NCBI RefSeq assembly: GCF_001612905.1
Contig: NZ_BDBI01000002.1
Span: 620,001-684,000, forward strand
Origin: Nocardia ignorata NBRC 108230
Lineage (GTDB): Bacteria; Actinomycetota; Actinomycetes; Mycobacteriales; Mycobacteriaceae
DNA length: 64,000 nt
Direction of reading: 5' to 3'
In this document: positions 19,563 through 28,141 of the stretch, one piece after another
Numbering within the stretch: position 1 is the stretch's first letter
Layout of the letters: the number at the start of each line of letters is the position of its first letter
Notes under the pieces: model-generated
What the model saw: only the letters and a program-made list of their open reading frames with translations
Database searches by the model: none
Told to the model about the DNA's origin: nothing
Made by a program: the position numbers and the translations under genes

Positions 19563-20648
19563 GTGGGAGTTGCGCGTGCAGGTGCGTGGATCGCGGCGCT
19601 CGGTGCGGTCGGCCTGGTAGCCGGGTGTGGGGTCGAGGGCACGCCCGCGCCGGTGATCACCCCGAACCAGCAGCCGGATCGTTCCGGGGTGTTCGCGTAT
19701 CGAACCGAAGGTGAGCTGGTTGTCGTCCGCGGGGCCGAAACACTGCGTGCGTCGGGCAATTTCGGTTATTCGGCGGCACCGGTGAATTTCACCCGCGACG
19801 GCGCGTTCGCCTTCGCGGTGGAGACGGCGTCCAAGACGCTCGTCGCGCTGAGCGTGGACAACGGTTCCGTGACGCGCACCGAATGCGACTGCACCGACGC
19901 GGTGGCCCTGCGTGACGCGGTGGTGGGCTGGTGGCGTGAGCCCGGCCAGATCATGAGCCAGGACCTCGCGGGCACCACTCCCGCCGAGCCCGAACGCGAC
20001 ATCGTGCTCCCGGATTCGCCGAGCCCGCTCTCAGGTGGCAACTGGGACGGCGCCCGCCTGGTCGCGGCCACCGACGAGTACGTGCTGCTGGCACGGTCGG
20101 AGTCCCGCGGGCTGTGGTGGGAGAAGAACCACCTCTACGCGATCGGCTCGGACGCCATCCTGCCGCTGGGCCGGGTACCCGGTATCGACTCCGAGCTCTC
20201 GGCCGCCGCCGGACCCGACGGGCACACCTTCGTGCTCGCGGGCACCACCGCGCGCAGCTCCTCCTGCGGCATCGGTTTCGTCGCGACCATCGATGTGCGA
20301 AGCAACGCCGTCTCGGACCTGCCCTCGGTTCCCGGCGAGTGCTCGACGGTCTACAACCCGCGCTGGAGCGGTGACAACGTCATCAGCGTCGCGGTGCGCA
20401 AGTGGGCCGACGTGGCCGGGGCCACCAGCACGGTCGACCGCTTGCGTTCGGCCGCCCAGGGCTGGGCGCCGGTCGCCGAGCAACCGGTGATCGACATGCT
20501 CGCCCGTTCCGAGCAGACCGTCATCCAGGTGGTCGGCGGTGAGCCGCTCGCGGCGCGGGACACCCCGCAGGGCGTGCTTGTCGTCGAAAAGGGCGGTGCG
20601 CGTTCGGAACTGGCGACCGACGTGGTGTCGTTGGGGTCGCCGATCTAG
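19563..20648 (+). CDS. Secreted lipoprotein, beta-propeller-like
   Basis: A 361-residue protein with a signal peptide and lipobox LVAGC (about residues 18-22), so it is predicted to be lipidated and anchored outside the membrane. The mature part is made of repeated beta-strand blocks ([42 protein letters not shown]) suggesting a propeller fold. Paired cysteines (TECDCTD, SSSCGIG, PGECSTV) may form disulfides. No enzyme motif is seen and the role is unknown. The stop overlaps the convergent coaA stop by four bases. Confidence 0.75.
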   Translation: MGVARAGAWIAALGAVGLVAGCGVEGTPAPVITPNQQPDRSGVFAYRTEGELVVVRGAETLRASGNFGYSAAPVNFTRDGAFAFAVETASKTLVALSVDNGSVTRTECDCTDAVALRDAVVGWWREPGQIMSQDLAGTTPAEPERDIVLPDSPSPLSGGNWDGARLVAATDEYVLLARSESRGLWWEKNHLYAIGSDAILPLGRVPGIDSELSAAAGPDGHTFVLAGTTARSSSCGIGFVATIDVRSNAVSDLPSVPGECSTVYNPRWSGDNVISVAVRKWADVAGATSTVDRLRSAAQGWAPVAEQPVIDMLARSEQTVIQVVGGEPLAARDTPQGVLVVEKGGARSELATDVVSLGSPI

Positions 20649-21568
20649 AGCTTGCGCAGGCGCAGCCGATTGATGGTGTGGTCGGAGTCCTTGCGCAGCA
20701 CCAGGGTCGCGCGGGGACGGGTCGGCAGGATGTTGTCGACGAGGTTGGGCCGGTTGGTGGAGTTCCAGATGTCGCGCGCGGCCGCGGTGGCCTGTTCGTC
20801 GCTGAAGCCGGCGTAGTGGTGGAAGTGGGCGTTCGGGTCGGCGAAGCCGGTCTTGCGCAGGGCCAGAAAACGCTGCACGTACCAGTTCTCGATGTCCTCG
20901 ATACGCGCGTCGACGTAGATGGAGAAGTCGAACAGGTCCGACACCATCAGGCGCGGGCCGGTTTGCAGCACGTTGAGGCCCTCGACGATGAGAATGTCGG
21001 GCTGGCGCACACAGTGCTTCTCGTCGGGCACGATGTCGTAGGAGATGTGCGAGTACACCGGCGCGCACACCTCTTCGGCGCCCGATTTCACCTCGGTGAC
21101 GAAGCGCAGCAGTTTGCGCCGGTCGTAGCTCTCCGGGAAACCCTTGCGGTGCATGATGCCGCGGCGGGTGAGTTCGGCTGTGGGATAGAGGAATCCGTCG
21201 GTGGTCACCAGGTCGACGCGCGGGTGGTGATCCCAGCGCGACAGCAGCGCCTGCAGCACGCGCGCGGTGGTCGACTTGCCGACCGCCACGCTGCCGGCGA
21301 CCCCGATCACGAACGGCACCTGCTTGTCGGGGTGCTTCTCGCCGAGGAACGTGGCGGTGGCGGCGAACAGTCGCTGACGTGCGGCGACCTGCAGGTGGAT
21401 CAGGCGGGCGAGCGGCAGGTACACCTCGGCGACTTCCTCGAGGTCGATCTGCTCGCCGAGGCCGCGTAGTCCGGTCAATTCCTCCTCGGTCAAGACCAGG
21501 GGAGTCGACTTGCGCAAAGTGCGCCACTGCTTCCGGTCGAACTCCACGTACGGGCTCGGCTCGCTCAT
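20645..21568 (-). CDS. coaA: Pantothenate kinase, type I
   Basis: A 307-residue enzyme that phosphorylates pantothenate in the first step of coenzyme A synthesis. The P-loop is [15 protein letters not shown] (about residues 89-103). Other type I features are [36 protein letters not shown] and YVQRFLALR. Start is ATG 21568 ([12 protein letters not shown]), three codons inside a possible GTG start. Usual family length is 305-320. Confidence 0.96.
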   Translation of the reverse strand: MSEPSPYVEFDRKQWRTLRKSTPLVLTEEELTGLRGLGEQIDLEEVAEVYLPLARLIHLQVAARQRLFAATATFLGEKHPDKQVPFVIGVAGSVAVGKSTTARVLQALLSRWDHHPRVDLVTTDGFLYPTAELTRRGIMHRKGFPESYDRRKLLRFVTEVKSGAEEVCAPVYSHISYDIVPDEKHCVRQPDILIVEGLNVLQTGPRLMVSDLFDFSIYVDARIEDIENWYVQRFLALRKTGFADPNAHFHHYAGFSDEQATAAARDIWNSTNRPNLVDNILPTRPRATLVLRKDSDHTINRLRLRKL

Positions 21569-21776
21569 CCGTGCCACTTACCCGACGCTCCGTTCGGGCA
21601 AACACGCACAGCTGGGCTGCCCGTTCGGTGAGATCCGGGATAACTCTGACCGCATGCGGCGATTGTGCTCCGTGTCGGCCGTCCGTGCGCAACGGGGGGT
21701 TTGGCTACCCGTCGGTAACTAGTAACAACCGCGAGGTAGGGCCCGCTTTTCGAATTCACCACGTAAGGTCGGGCGC

Positions 21777-23006
21777 ATGGGGTCTCATCCGTTCGTCACC
21801 GAATACCTGCGGCTCGGACTGGCTTTCGATCGGCTCGAATCAGGCTTCGTCGACGCCTACACCGGCGATCCGGCGCTGCGCCGCGAGATCGACAACGCCG
21901 CCGCGCCCGTACCCGCCGACCTGGTCCGGCGCGCCGTCGACCTGCGCGCGGCCCTGCCCGATGCCGGGCTCTCGCCCCAGCGCACCGAGTTCCTCGATGC
22001 CCACCTGGTGGCGATGGAATGTTCGGCGCGCAAGTTCGCGGGTGAGGAGATCGGTTTCGTCGACGAGGTCCGCGCGTACTTCGACGTCGACATCACACCG
22101 GGCGACCCCGACGACTACCGCGAGGCGCACCGGCAGATGGACGAGGTGCTCGGCGGCGACGGACCGCTGGCCGAACGCGTCGCCATCTACCGGCGCGGCG
22201 ACGAGATCCCGCCCGAACGGCTGCCCGAATGCGTGGAAGCGTTCTCCAGCGCCCTGCGCGAACGGGTCCGCGCGCGGTACCCACTGCCCGACCACGAACA
22301 CGTCACCTACGAGGTGGTCGGCGACAAACCGTGGTCCGGTTTCAACTACTACCTCGGCGACTATCGCTCGACGGTGGCCATCAACTCCGACCTCAAACAG
22401 CACATGGCGCACCTGCCCGCGCTCATCGCCCACGAGTCCTATCCCGGGCATCACACCGAGCACTGCCGCAAGGAGGCCGGACTGGTCGCGGCGGGGGAGG
22501 ACGAGCAGACGCTGTTCCTGGTCAACACCCCGCAGTGCTTGATGGCCGAGGGCCTGGCCGACCTCGCGCTGCAGTCGATCGTCGGGCCCGGCTGGGGGGT
22601 GTGGGCGCAGGAGATCTACGCCGACCTGGGGTTGCGTTTCGACGGCGAACGCGCCGAACGGTTCTCGACCGCGTCGGCGAAACTGCTCAGCGTGCGCCAG
22701 GACGCGGCGCTACTGCTGCACGACAAGCACCGCAGCCACGACGAGGTGGCGCAGTTCCTGCAGCGGTGGAGTCTTGCGACGCCGGAGCGGGCTCGCCAGT
22801 CGCTGCGGTTCCTGTCCTCACCGCTGTGGCGCGCCTACATCAGCACCTATGTGGAGGGCTACCGCCTGCTCGGCGGCTGGCTCGACGGAGCGGTCGACGC
22901 CCAGGACCGCATCGAACGGTTCGGCCGGTTGCTCGACGAGCCGCTCACGCCGGGGGCGATCCGGCGCCTACTGGATGACGGCGCAACCGCCGGGATTCGT
23001 CAGTGA
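21777..23006 (+). CDS. DUF885-type putative metallopeptidase
   Basis: A 409-residue, largely alpha-helical protein with a putative metal motif LIAHESYPGHHTEH at about residues 218-231, followed by a helical segment (CLMAEGLADLALQSI) that could supply the third ligand. This pattern is typical of the DUF885 family, which is related to HExxH-type peptidases. Substrate is unknown and there is no signal peptide, so it probably acts in the cytoplasm. Its 3' end overlaps the antisense small peptide gene at 22968-23006. Confidence 0.8.
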   Translation: MGSHPFVTEYLRLGLAFDRLESGFVDAYTGDPALRREIDNAAAPVPADLVRRAVDLRAALPDAGLSPQRTEFLDAHLVAMECSARKFAGEEIGFVDEVRAYFDVDITPGDPDDYREAHRQMDEVLGGDGPLAERVAIYRRGDEIPPERLPECVEAFSSALRERVRARYPLPDHEHVTYEVVGDKPWSGFNYYLGDYRSTVAINSDLKQHMAHLPALIAHESYPGHHTEHCRKEAGLVAAGEDEQTLFLVNTPQCLMAEGLADLALQSIVGPGWGVWAQEIYADLGLRFDGERAERFSTASAKLLSVRQDAALLLHDKHRSHDEVAQFLQRWSLATPERARQSLRFLSSPLWRAYISTYVEGYRLLGGWLDGAVDAQDRIERFGRLLDEPLTPGAIRRLLDDGATAGIRQ

Positions 23007-23090
23007 ACAGATGAGGTAGCCCAGGTACAACAGGAGGGCCTCGACCGGGTTCGACGGCGCGACGGCCGGGGTGACGGGCAGGGTGTTCAT
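22968..23090 (-). CDS. 40-residue peptide, paralogue of its upstream neighbour
   Basis: The encoded peptide begins MNTLPVTPAVAPSNPVEALL and ends with CSLTNPGGCAVIQ. It has a short N-terminal tail, an amphipathic or hydrophobic stretch (EALLLYLGYLIC) and two cysteines spaced C-x7-C. A GGAGAGG ribosome site lies six bases before the ATG, and that ATG overlaps the stop of the previous peptide gene (ATGA). The last 39 bases overlap the DUF885 gene on the other strand. Similarity to the 44-residue neighbour, including identical cysteine spacing, argues that it is real. Function unknown: a small membrane or secreted peptide, or a modified-peptide precursor. Confidence 0.6.
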   Translation of the reverse strand: MNTLPVTPAVAPSNPVEALLLYLGYLICSLTNPGGCAVIQ

Positions 23091-23221
23091 GGCTGGCCTC
23101 TCCAGGTGTAGATCACGCAGTTCGTGCCGCCGGTCAGGGTGCAGACCAGCTGGTGAACCGCGAGCAGCAGTGCCTCGATGGGGCCTACAGGTGCGAAGTT
23201 CGTACCTGTGTCATCGGTCAC
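23087..23221 (-). CDS. 44-residue peptide, paralogue of its downstream neighbour
   Basis: Starting at GTG 23221 it reads VTDDTGTNFAPVGPIEALLL and ends with VCTLTGGTNCVIYTWRGQP. Against the 40-residue peptide it shares A-P-x-x-P-(I/V)-E-A-L-L-L, then C-(S/T)-L-T, then a second cysteine exactly eight positions on, then V-I. No good ribosome site precedes the GTG, so the start is uncertain. A palindrome GTTCGA-N6-TCGAAC (23253-23270) lies about 30 bases upstream and could be an operator. The two genes form a coupled pair divergent from glyA. Confidence 0.55.
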   Translation of the reverse strand: MTDDTGTNFAPVGPIEALLLAVHQLVCTLTGGTNCVIYTWRGQP

Positions 23222-23372
23222 CCGAACCGCGTGCGTTACGGAGAAAAAGCCTGTTCGACGGCTATCGAACCTGGTCAGCGCGGTGTGAGCCGCGTCTCCC
23301 GGGTGGCGGGCGCGGCGCCGTTGCGCTATCCCCGTGCCGGGGCGTGCGTACCCGGCCCATAGACTGAGGGTC

Positions 23373-24668
23373 GTGACGCAGACGACCGCTTCGGTGAATA
23401 CCCAGTCTCTCGGTGAGCTCGATCCCGAGTTGGCCGCCGCGATGGCGGGCGAGCTCGCCCGCGAACGCGACACCCTCGAGATGATCGCCTCGGAGAACTT
23501 CGTGCCGCGCGCGGTCCTGCAGGCGCAGGGTTCCGTGCTCACCAACAAGTACGCCGAGGGCTACCCGGGCCGCCGCTACTACGGTGGCTGCGAGGCCGTC
23601 GACGTGGTGGAGACCCTGGCCCGCGACCGCGCCAAGGAACTCTTCGGCGCCGAGTTCGCCAACGTACAGCCGCATTCCGGCGCCCAGGCCAACGCCGCGG
23701 TGCTGATGGCGCTGATGAACCCCGGCGAGACCCTGCTCGGCCTCGACCTCGCGCACGGCGGTCACCTCACCCACGGCATGCGCCTGAACTTCTCGGGCAA
23801 GCTCTACGACGTCCACTCCTACGGTGTGTCCAAGGAAGACCACCGCATCGACATGGACGAGGTCCGCGACATCGCCAAGGCCGCCAAGCCGAAGGTGATC
23901 GTCGCCGGCTGGTCGGCCTACCCGCGTCACCAGGACTTCGCGAAGTTCCGCGAGATCGCCGACGAGGTCGGCGCCTACCTGTGGGTCGACATGGCGCACT
24001 TCGCCGGCCTGGTCGCCGCCGGTCTGCACCCCTCGCCGGTGCCGTACGCCGACGTGGTGTCCTCCACCGTGCACAAGACCCTCGGCGGCCCCCGCTCCGG
24101 CCTGATCCTGGCCAAGCAGGAATTCGCCAAGAAGCTCAACTCCGCGGTGTTCCCCGGTCAGCAGGGCGGCCCGCTCATGCACGTGATCGCCGCCAAGGCC
24201 GCCGCCTTCAAGATCGCCGCGACCGAGGAGTTCAAGGACCGCCAGGTCCGCACCCTGTCGGGTGCCCGCATCCTCGCCGAGCGCCTCACCGGCGCCGACG
24301 TCAAGGACAAGGGCGTCTCGGTCCTCACCGGCGGCACCGACGTGCACCTGGTCCTGGTCGACCTGCGCAACTCCGAACTCGACGGCCAGCAGGCCGAGGA
24401 CCTCCTGCACGAGGTCGGCATCACCGTCAACCGCAACGCGGTCCCCTTCGACCCGCGCCCCCCGATGGTCACCTCCGGCCTGCGCATCGGCACCGCCGCC
24501 CTGGCCACCCGCGGCTTCGGCGACACCGAGTTCACCGAGGTAGCCGACATCATCGCCGCCGCCCTCGCCGGCACCTCCGACACCGAGACCCTGCGTGGTC
24601 GCGTCTCGAAGCTCGCCCAGAGCGTCCCGCTCTACCAGGGCCTGGAAGACTGGCGCCTCCTCGGCTGA
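23373..24668 (+). CDS. glyA: Serine hydroxymethyltransferase
   Basis: A 431-residue PLP enzyme that interconverts serine and glycine with tetrahydrofolate, supplying one-carbon units. Signatures are [28 protein letters not shown], the cofactor lysine in [17 protein letters not shown] (about residue 236) and the folate-site [12 protein letters not shown]. Start is GTG 23373; the upstream reading frame lacks family similarity. Followed by a strong terminator. Confidence 0.97.
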   Translation: MTQTTASVNTQSLGELDPELAAAMAGELARERDTLEMIASENFVPRAVLQAQGSVLTNKYAEGYPGRRYYGGCEAVDVVETLARDRAKELFGAEFANVQPHSGAQANAAVLMALMNPGETLLGLDLAHGGHLTHGMRLNFSGKLYDVHSYGVSKEDHRIDMDEVRDIAKAAKPKVIVAGWSAYPRHQDFAKFREIADEVGAYLWVDMAHFAGLVAAGLHPSPVPYADVVSSTVHKTLGGPRSGLILAKQEFAKKLNSAVFPGQQGGPLMHVIAAKAAAFKIAATEEFKDRQVRTLSGARILAERLTGADVKDKGVSVLTGGTDVHLVLVDLRNSELDGQQAEDLLHEVGITVNRNAVPFDPRPPMVTSGLRIGTAALATRGFGDTEFTEVADIIAAALAGTSDTETLRGRVSKLAQSVPLYQGLEDWRLLG

Positions 24669-24684
24669 TCCTCCGACCAGCCGA

Positions 24685-24718
24685 AACGCCCTCGCAGACC
24701 CCGGTCTGCGAGGGCGTT
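24685..24718. terminator. Strong terminator after glyA
   Basis: A perfect 16-bp inverted repeat (24685-24700 with 24703-24718, very short loop) just after the glyA stop, followed by a T-rich CGTCTTTCG. It separates glyA from the low-GC cassette that follows. Confidence 0.85.
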
Positions 24719-24821
24719 CGTCTTTCGCAACGAAACGATATGGCTGGCATGGAACCGATGCGACCGGGTGTGCGTCCAACTGAATGAGCGCTTCAGGACT
24801 CCGTCAGATGGAAAGATTGCA

Positions 24822-25484
24822 GTGACCCAATATCGAAACCCCCGCTTCGAGCCGACCCCGCGAGACCCCGAAGCCTCAGGGGCCTTGCGCGCCAAGATCG
24901 AGGCAGCCATCGATAGCGTCACAGATTCTCTCGATCTACTGGACAGCCTGCGTGCCTCGGGAAGCCTCGAGGTAGGGCAGCCACGCGGCGGTTACACCGC
25001 CGACCGCGAGAACGTGATCCTGGACGCGCTCAGTCTCGCGAAGCACCACTTGGATCGCGCATCGAACGCTATCGGCACCCAGCGGGACGAGTACCGCGTT
25101 CGCGGCGAAGCTGTATCCACTTCCGATACTGGCGTTCGCTCGGCACATGCGAGCCTGGGTGGGGCCCCCGTCGCTGAGACCGTAAGGTCGGCAAAACCGC
25201 GAGCGATGGCGCTACCGAAAGAGTTTCCGCCCGTCGTCTATCTTCCGGTGTTGTCGGTTGTCCACCGAGTCGAGGACGCACAAATCTTGTTGCGCAAGAC
25301 ACGAGACGGCAGGATTGCTTGTTTGGCCTATTCGGCCTTGGACCGGCTGTATGAGTGCTGCGGGTCGGCCCAACCCTGGATGTGGGTGCCCACGATTGCA
25401 TTGGATGGTCTCCAGCAGGAACAACCTTTCGACCTGTTGATCCTGGATCTCCATATCCCGGAAGAGAATCGGGGGGCAGCGTAG
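24822..25484 (+). CDS. SAV_915-type protein with helical N-terminus, first gene of a T7SS-like cassette
   Basis: About 220 residues. The N-terminal half is helical and charged (LRAKIEAAIDSVTDSLDLLD, then NVILDALSLAKHHLDRASNA). The C-terminal ~85 residues (VVYLPVLSVVHRVEDAQILL, TRDGRIACLAYSALDRLYEC, CGSAQPWMWVPTIALDGL) match the pattern I recall for the actinobacterial SAV_915 family, often found near type VII secretion-associated genes. Base composition is clearly lower in GC than glyA. The start could be GTG 24822 or GTG 24768. Two bases separate its stop from the next gene. Function unknown; chaperone or adaptor is a guess. Confidence 0.65.
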   Translation: MTQYRNPRFEPTPRDPEASGALRAKIEAAIDSVTDSLDLLDSLRASGSLEVGQPRGGYTADRENVILDALSLAKHHLDRASNAIGTQRDEYRVRGEAVSTSDTGVRSAHASLGGAPVAETVRSAKPRAMALPKEFPPVVYLPVLSVVHRVEDAQILLRKTRDGRIACLAYSALDRLYECCGSAQPWMWVPTIALDGLQQEQPFDLLILDLHIPEENRGAA

Positions 25485-25486
25485 AT

Positions 25487-25777
25487 ATGGCGGAACTCTA
25501 CGTCGACCAGAACGCGTTGGAAACGATTTCCCGGACGCTCGCAAATTCCAGTGTGGAACTCGATGGTACGAGCGATAAGGTCCCTGCTTCGTTTGATGCC
25601 GGTACAGTCACTCCGTCTGCGTTGGCCATTCTCTCCGTACTGCTGGAGAGTGCGGGAAACCTCGTTCTCGGGATGGGTGCCAGTGCTACTGCGGTGACTG
25701 AGGCCGCGACGAAATACAAGGAACAGGACGACACAACTGCTGACGCCATCCTCCGCGAGAACTGGAAAGTCGTGTAA
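25487..25777 (+). CDS. EspC-like type VII secretion target, small helical partner
   Basis: A 96-residue, mostly helical protein resembling EspC/DUF2580 'type VII secretion target' proteins: YVDQNALETISRTLANSSVE followed by a helix-turn-helix with small residues (SALAILSVLLESAGNLVLGM) and a Y-x3-D/E-like C-terminal element (KYKEQDDTTADAI) that fits the T7SS export motif. No WxG is present. A GGGGG ribosome site precedes the ATG. It is separated by two bases from each neighbour and is probably co-exported with, or a targeting partner for, the large protein that follows. Confidence 0.65.
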   Translation: MAELYVDQNALETISRTLANSSVELDGTSDKVPASFDAGTVTPSALAILSVLLESAGNLVLGMGASATAVTEAATKYKEQDDTTADAILRENWKVV

Positions 25778-25779
25778 GC

Positions 25780-26856
25780 ATGACGGTGAATACCAAGATC
25801 GATGGAGATCCGGCAAGCCTCCGCGCCGTGGCAGGTTGGCTGCGCGATACACTCGCGAACCAATTGGACATGTCAGCTACCGATCTCAACAGTGTCCGAA
25901 TGTTGGCAGAGTCGGGCTGGGATGGAGAAGCGGGCGATGCTTTCACGGACAAAGCTCGCGGCGCTTTCAGTAAAACTGATGGTCTTGCCGACGAGGTGCG
26001 AACCTACGCAGCCCACTTCGACAGCTTGGCGGGCGATATTCAAACGGCGCAGACCGATATGGATAATATTCGTCGTGATGCTGCGGCCGCGGGGCTCACG
26101 GTCCGAGAACAGGTCGTTGAGAAGCCCAGTGACGATGATCCCGATATGATCGCCGCATACAATACGGCTGCTCTAGCTGCTGACGTTGTTCGGGAACGAG
26201 AAACGTTCTGGGGAAATACCTGGAAGAACATGCAAAATGATATCAAGGATAAATGGTTCCTTGTAGTCGGTGACCTCGTGGGCGGTGGCGCCGCTGCTCG
26301 AGCGGTCTTGAATTCGTCGATGCTGCGATCGACTGCTGCCCAGGCCTCGAGTGACGCCCTGAAAGCTTTGATCGAAGCCAAAAACGCACCAGCTGGTACG
26401 CCGCGCGAGACGATCTACCGCGATATGGACTGGTCGCGGGAGCAGATGCAGAACGCAGGCAAGGCGCTGGACGATGCTGAGAAGGCGAAAGCGAACGGCA
26501 AGACACTCGGCCTCAAGGTCGGCGGGGCACTTGCGGTCGCGGGCATAGCCTACGACATCCATAACGGGAAACCAGTCGAGCAGGCCGTCGTATCCGGGAC
26601 AGCGGGATTCGCGGCCTCCGTTGCGGTGGGAGCGGCTGTCGGATCGATTGTGCCGGGGCCTGGAACCGCCGTCGGGGCACTGGCCGGCGCGGTCGTGGGT
26701 GCCGGCGCCGGTATCTTCACCTCCGGTGCAGTGGATTCTCTGTATACCGATGGACTCAGCGTGGGTGGTGCGGTAAACGGCGGTATCGATGCACTAGAGG
26801 CAACTGGAGACGTCATTGGCACCGGAGTTTCGAAGGCGTGGAATGCGATCTTCTAA
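25780..26856 (+). CDS. Putative T7SS effector: WXG100-like head, glycine-zipper tail
   Basis: A 358-residue protein in three parts. Residues ~1-105 look like a WXG100-type helical hairpin with a WDG turn at 47-49 (MLAESGWDGEAGDAF) and Y-x-A-H-F after the second helix. Residues ~110-255 are a helical middle. Residues ~258-320 hold a long hydrophobic stretch rich in glycine and alanine with repeated G-x3-G spacing (GAAVGSIVPGPGTAVGALAG, about 281-300), i.e. a glycine zipper able to insert into membranes. There is no enzymatic toxin motif. The layout parallels the known LXG toxins TelE and TspA, which depolarise membranes, but the sequence family is not recognised, so toxin activity is inference. 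Confidence 0.6.
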   Translation: MTVNTKIDGDPASLRAVAGWLRDTLANQLDMSATDLNSVRMLAESGWDGEAGDAFTDKARGAFSKTDGLADEVRTYAAHFDSLAGDIQTAQTDMDNIRRDAAAAGLTVREQVVEKPSDDDPDMIAAYNTAALAADVVRERETFWGNTWKNMQNDIKDKWFLVVGDLVGGGAAARAVLNSSMLRSTAAQASSDALKALIEAKNAPAGTPRETIYRDMDWSREQMQNAGKALDDAEKAKANGKTLGLKVGGALAVAGIAYDIHNGKPVEQAVVSGTAGFAASVAVGAAVGSIVPGPGTAVGALAGAVVGAGAGIFTSGAVDSLYTDGLSVGGAVNGGIDALEATGDVIGTGVSKAWNAIF

Positions 26857-27718
26857 CTATCGTAAAGAACCAGATCCATGGGTTTTGTCGGCTGCGCAAG
26901 CTCGTCGTTCGATCGTTTCGATCATGGGGATGGTCGTTCTTGTGGTGGGTCCCGCAGCGCTCGGTGTGGTGATGTGGCGTAGCGGTGATCCGACAGCGGT
27001 GTCCGTGGCGAAATATGTGGTGATTTTCGCCGCTGCCATGTTCTGTCTGCTGATTATGGCATCAGCCCCTTACCTGTCCATCGTGTTCCGGGGCAAGCCA
27101 CAACTGCGGCAGAGTAGTGGCGTGGTGGCAACTGTGCTGCCCGGGTCGAAAATATACTTCTGGGCCTTCCAGGCGACTTGGCTGTGCTTTGCGCTGCTCT
27201 TCCTTCCTGCTGCTTACCAGGTGGCGGATGCCGGATTCGGGCATTACTGGCATCTGGTCGTAATTTTCGGCGGAATCGGCGCGTTTGCCACGATCCCTGT
27301 CGTGTTGTCCCTCATTGGAGCGATGCGACCTGATGATCTATTGTTGACCCCCGAGGTAATTATTCACGAGGGTTGGAATTCCCGGACGCAGTTGCTTTGG
27401 GACGACGTCAACAGGGTGCGCACATCTTTTGACAAGCTGCCTATCATAGATATCGCCGGGATGGTCGGCGCGCGATGGCTGCACAGGTACAGAATTCCCT
27501 ATTCGACCATTATGGGGCGGTCGAATCCGGCTTGGAACCTGGATCGGCCTCCGCACACAGGTTGGATTGTTCTCGAGTGTCCCCGGTTTGCGTTGGAAAA
27601 GTCCTCACTTTATAGATACTTGCAGTTCTATGCCGAGAACCCGGAGTCACGAACCGAGCTCGGTACACCCACCTCGCTGGATCGTTGGTCGACGTTTGTG
27701 GACGACGTATCTGCCTGA
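26843..27718 (+). CDS. Four-helix membrane protein, candidate immunity protein of the cassette
   Basis: A 291-residue protein whose ATG lies 14 bases inside the end of the preceding gene. Four transmembrane helices are visible (about residues 24-45, 53-78, 103-124 and 136-160), then a cytoplasmic domain of ~125 residues (MRPDDLLLTPEVIIHEGW, then QLLWDDVNRVR) that resembles bacterial PH-like domains. Known immunity proteins to membrane-depolarising T7SS toxins are multi-span membrane proteins, and this gene sits immediately after the candidate toxin. I do not recognise the family; a generic membrane protein is the alternative. Confidence 0.55.
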   Translation: MRSSNYRKEPDPWVLSAAQARRSIVSIMGMVVLVVGPAALGVVMWRSGDPTAVSVAKYVVIFAAAMFCLLIMASAPYLSIVFRGKPQLRQSSGVVATVLPGSKIYFWAFQATWLCFALLFLPAAYQVADAGFGHYWHLVVIFGGIGAFATIPVVLSLIGAMRPDDLLLTPEVIIHEGWNSRTQLLWDDVNRVRTSFDKLPIIDIAGMVGARWLHRYRIPYSTIMGRSNPAWNLDRPPHTGWIVLECPRFALEKSSLYRYLQFYAENPESRTELGTPTSLDRWSTFVDDVSA

Positions 27719-27925
27719 CTGTCGTCCTCGCCGCGACCGTGACCGGCGCGACCGGCCGTGGATCTCAACGGCTGGCAGACGGGCAAGGCCTTGATCATGG
27801 CCTAGCGCCGGGCTACCTGCCGGGTGCGCTGATCGGACAACCGGTTGTCGGTTCTGTTGTCACCACTCACAGAAAAAGTTCCGAACGGTACACATCGGGG
27901 TGGGGATGGGGCATCGTCGAGTTGT

Positions 27926-28141
27926 ATGGACTGTCGAGCTGAGTTGGCGCGCGAGGTTGGTGGGGTGGTGCCTGCCTTCGAGTTGCTCACCGAGGCCGAG
28001 GCCGGGGAGTTGTTGCGGCTGTTTCGGGGGGCTCGGGAGAACGAGCATCGGGCGTTGCATCGGGCTATCGATGCCGCGTTGTCGGCGATGCCCGCGCCGT
28101 TGCGTGGGGCGTCGCGGCGGATCATCTTCGGTGAACGATGA
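27926..28141 (+). CDS. Small helical protein coupled to the next gene
   Basis: A 71-residue protein with high GC like the chromosome backbone, marking the end of the low-GC segment. It is helical (FELLTEAEAGELLRLFRG, ALHRAIDAALSAMP) with a C-terminal basic patch and no membrane segment. The ATG of the next gene overlaps its stop (ATGA). Function unknown. It may act with the 432-residue product as a two-part complex. Confidence 0.65.
   Translation: MDCRAELAREVGGVVPAFELLTEAEAGELLRLFRGARENEHRALHRAIDAALSAMPAPLRGASRRIIFGER

Noticed and set aside
23253..23270. GTTCGA-N6-TCGAAC as an SOS box upstream of the small peptides
   Set aside because: The actinobacterial LexA site has the order TCGAAC-N4-GTTCGA; half-sites here are reversed with different spacing. 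Kept only as a generic palindrome.
24784..24825. 13-codon ORF just before the SAV_915-type gene
   Set aside because: No ribosome site or structure; more likely chance, given three possible starts for the downstream gene.
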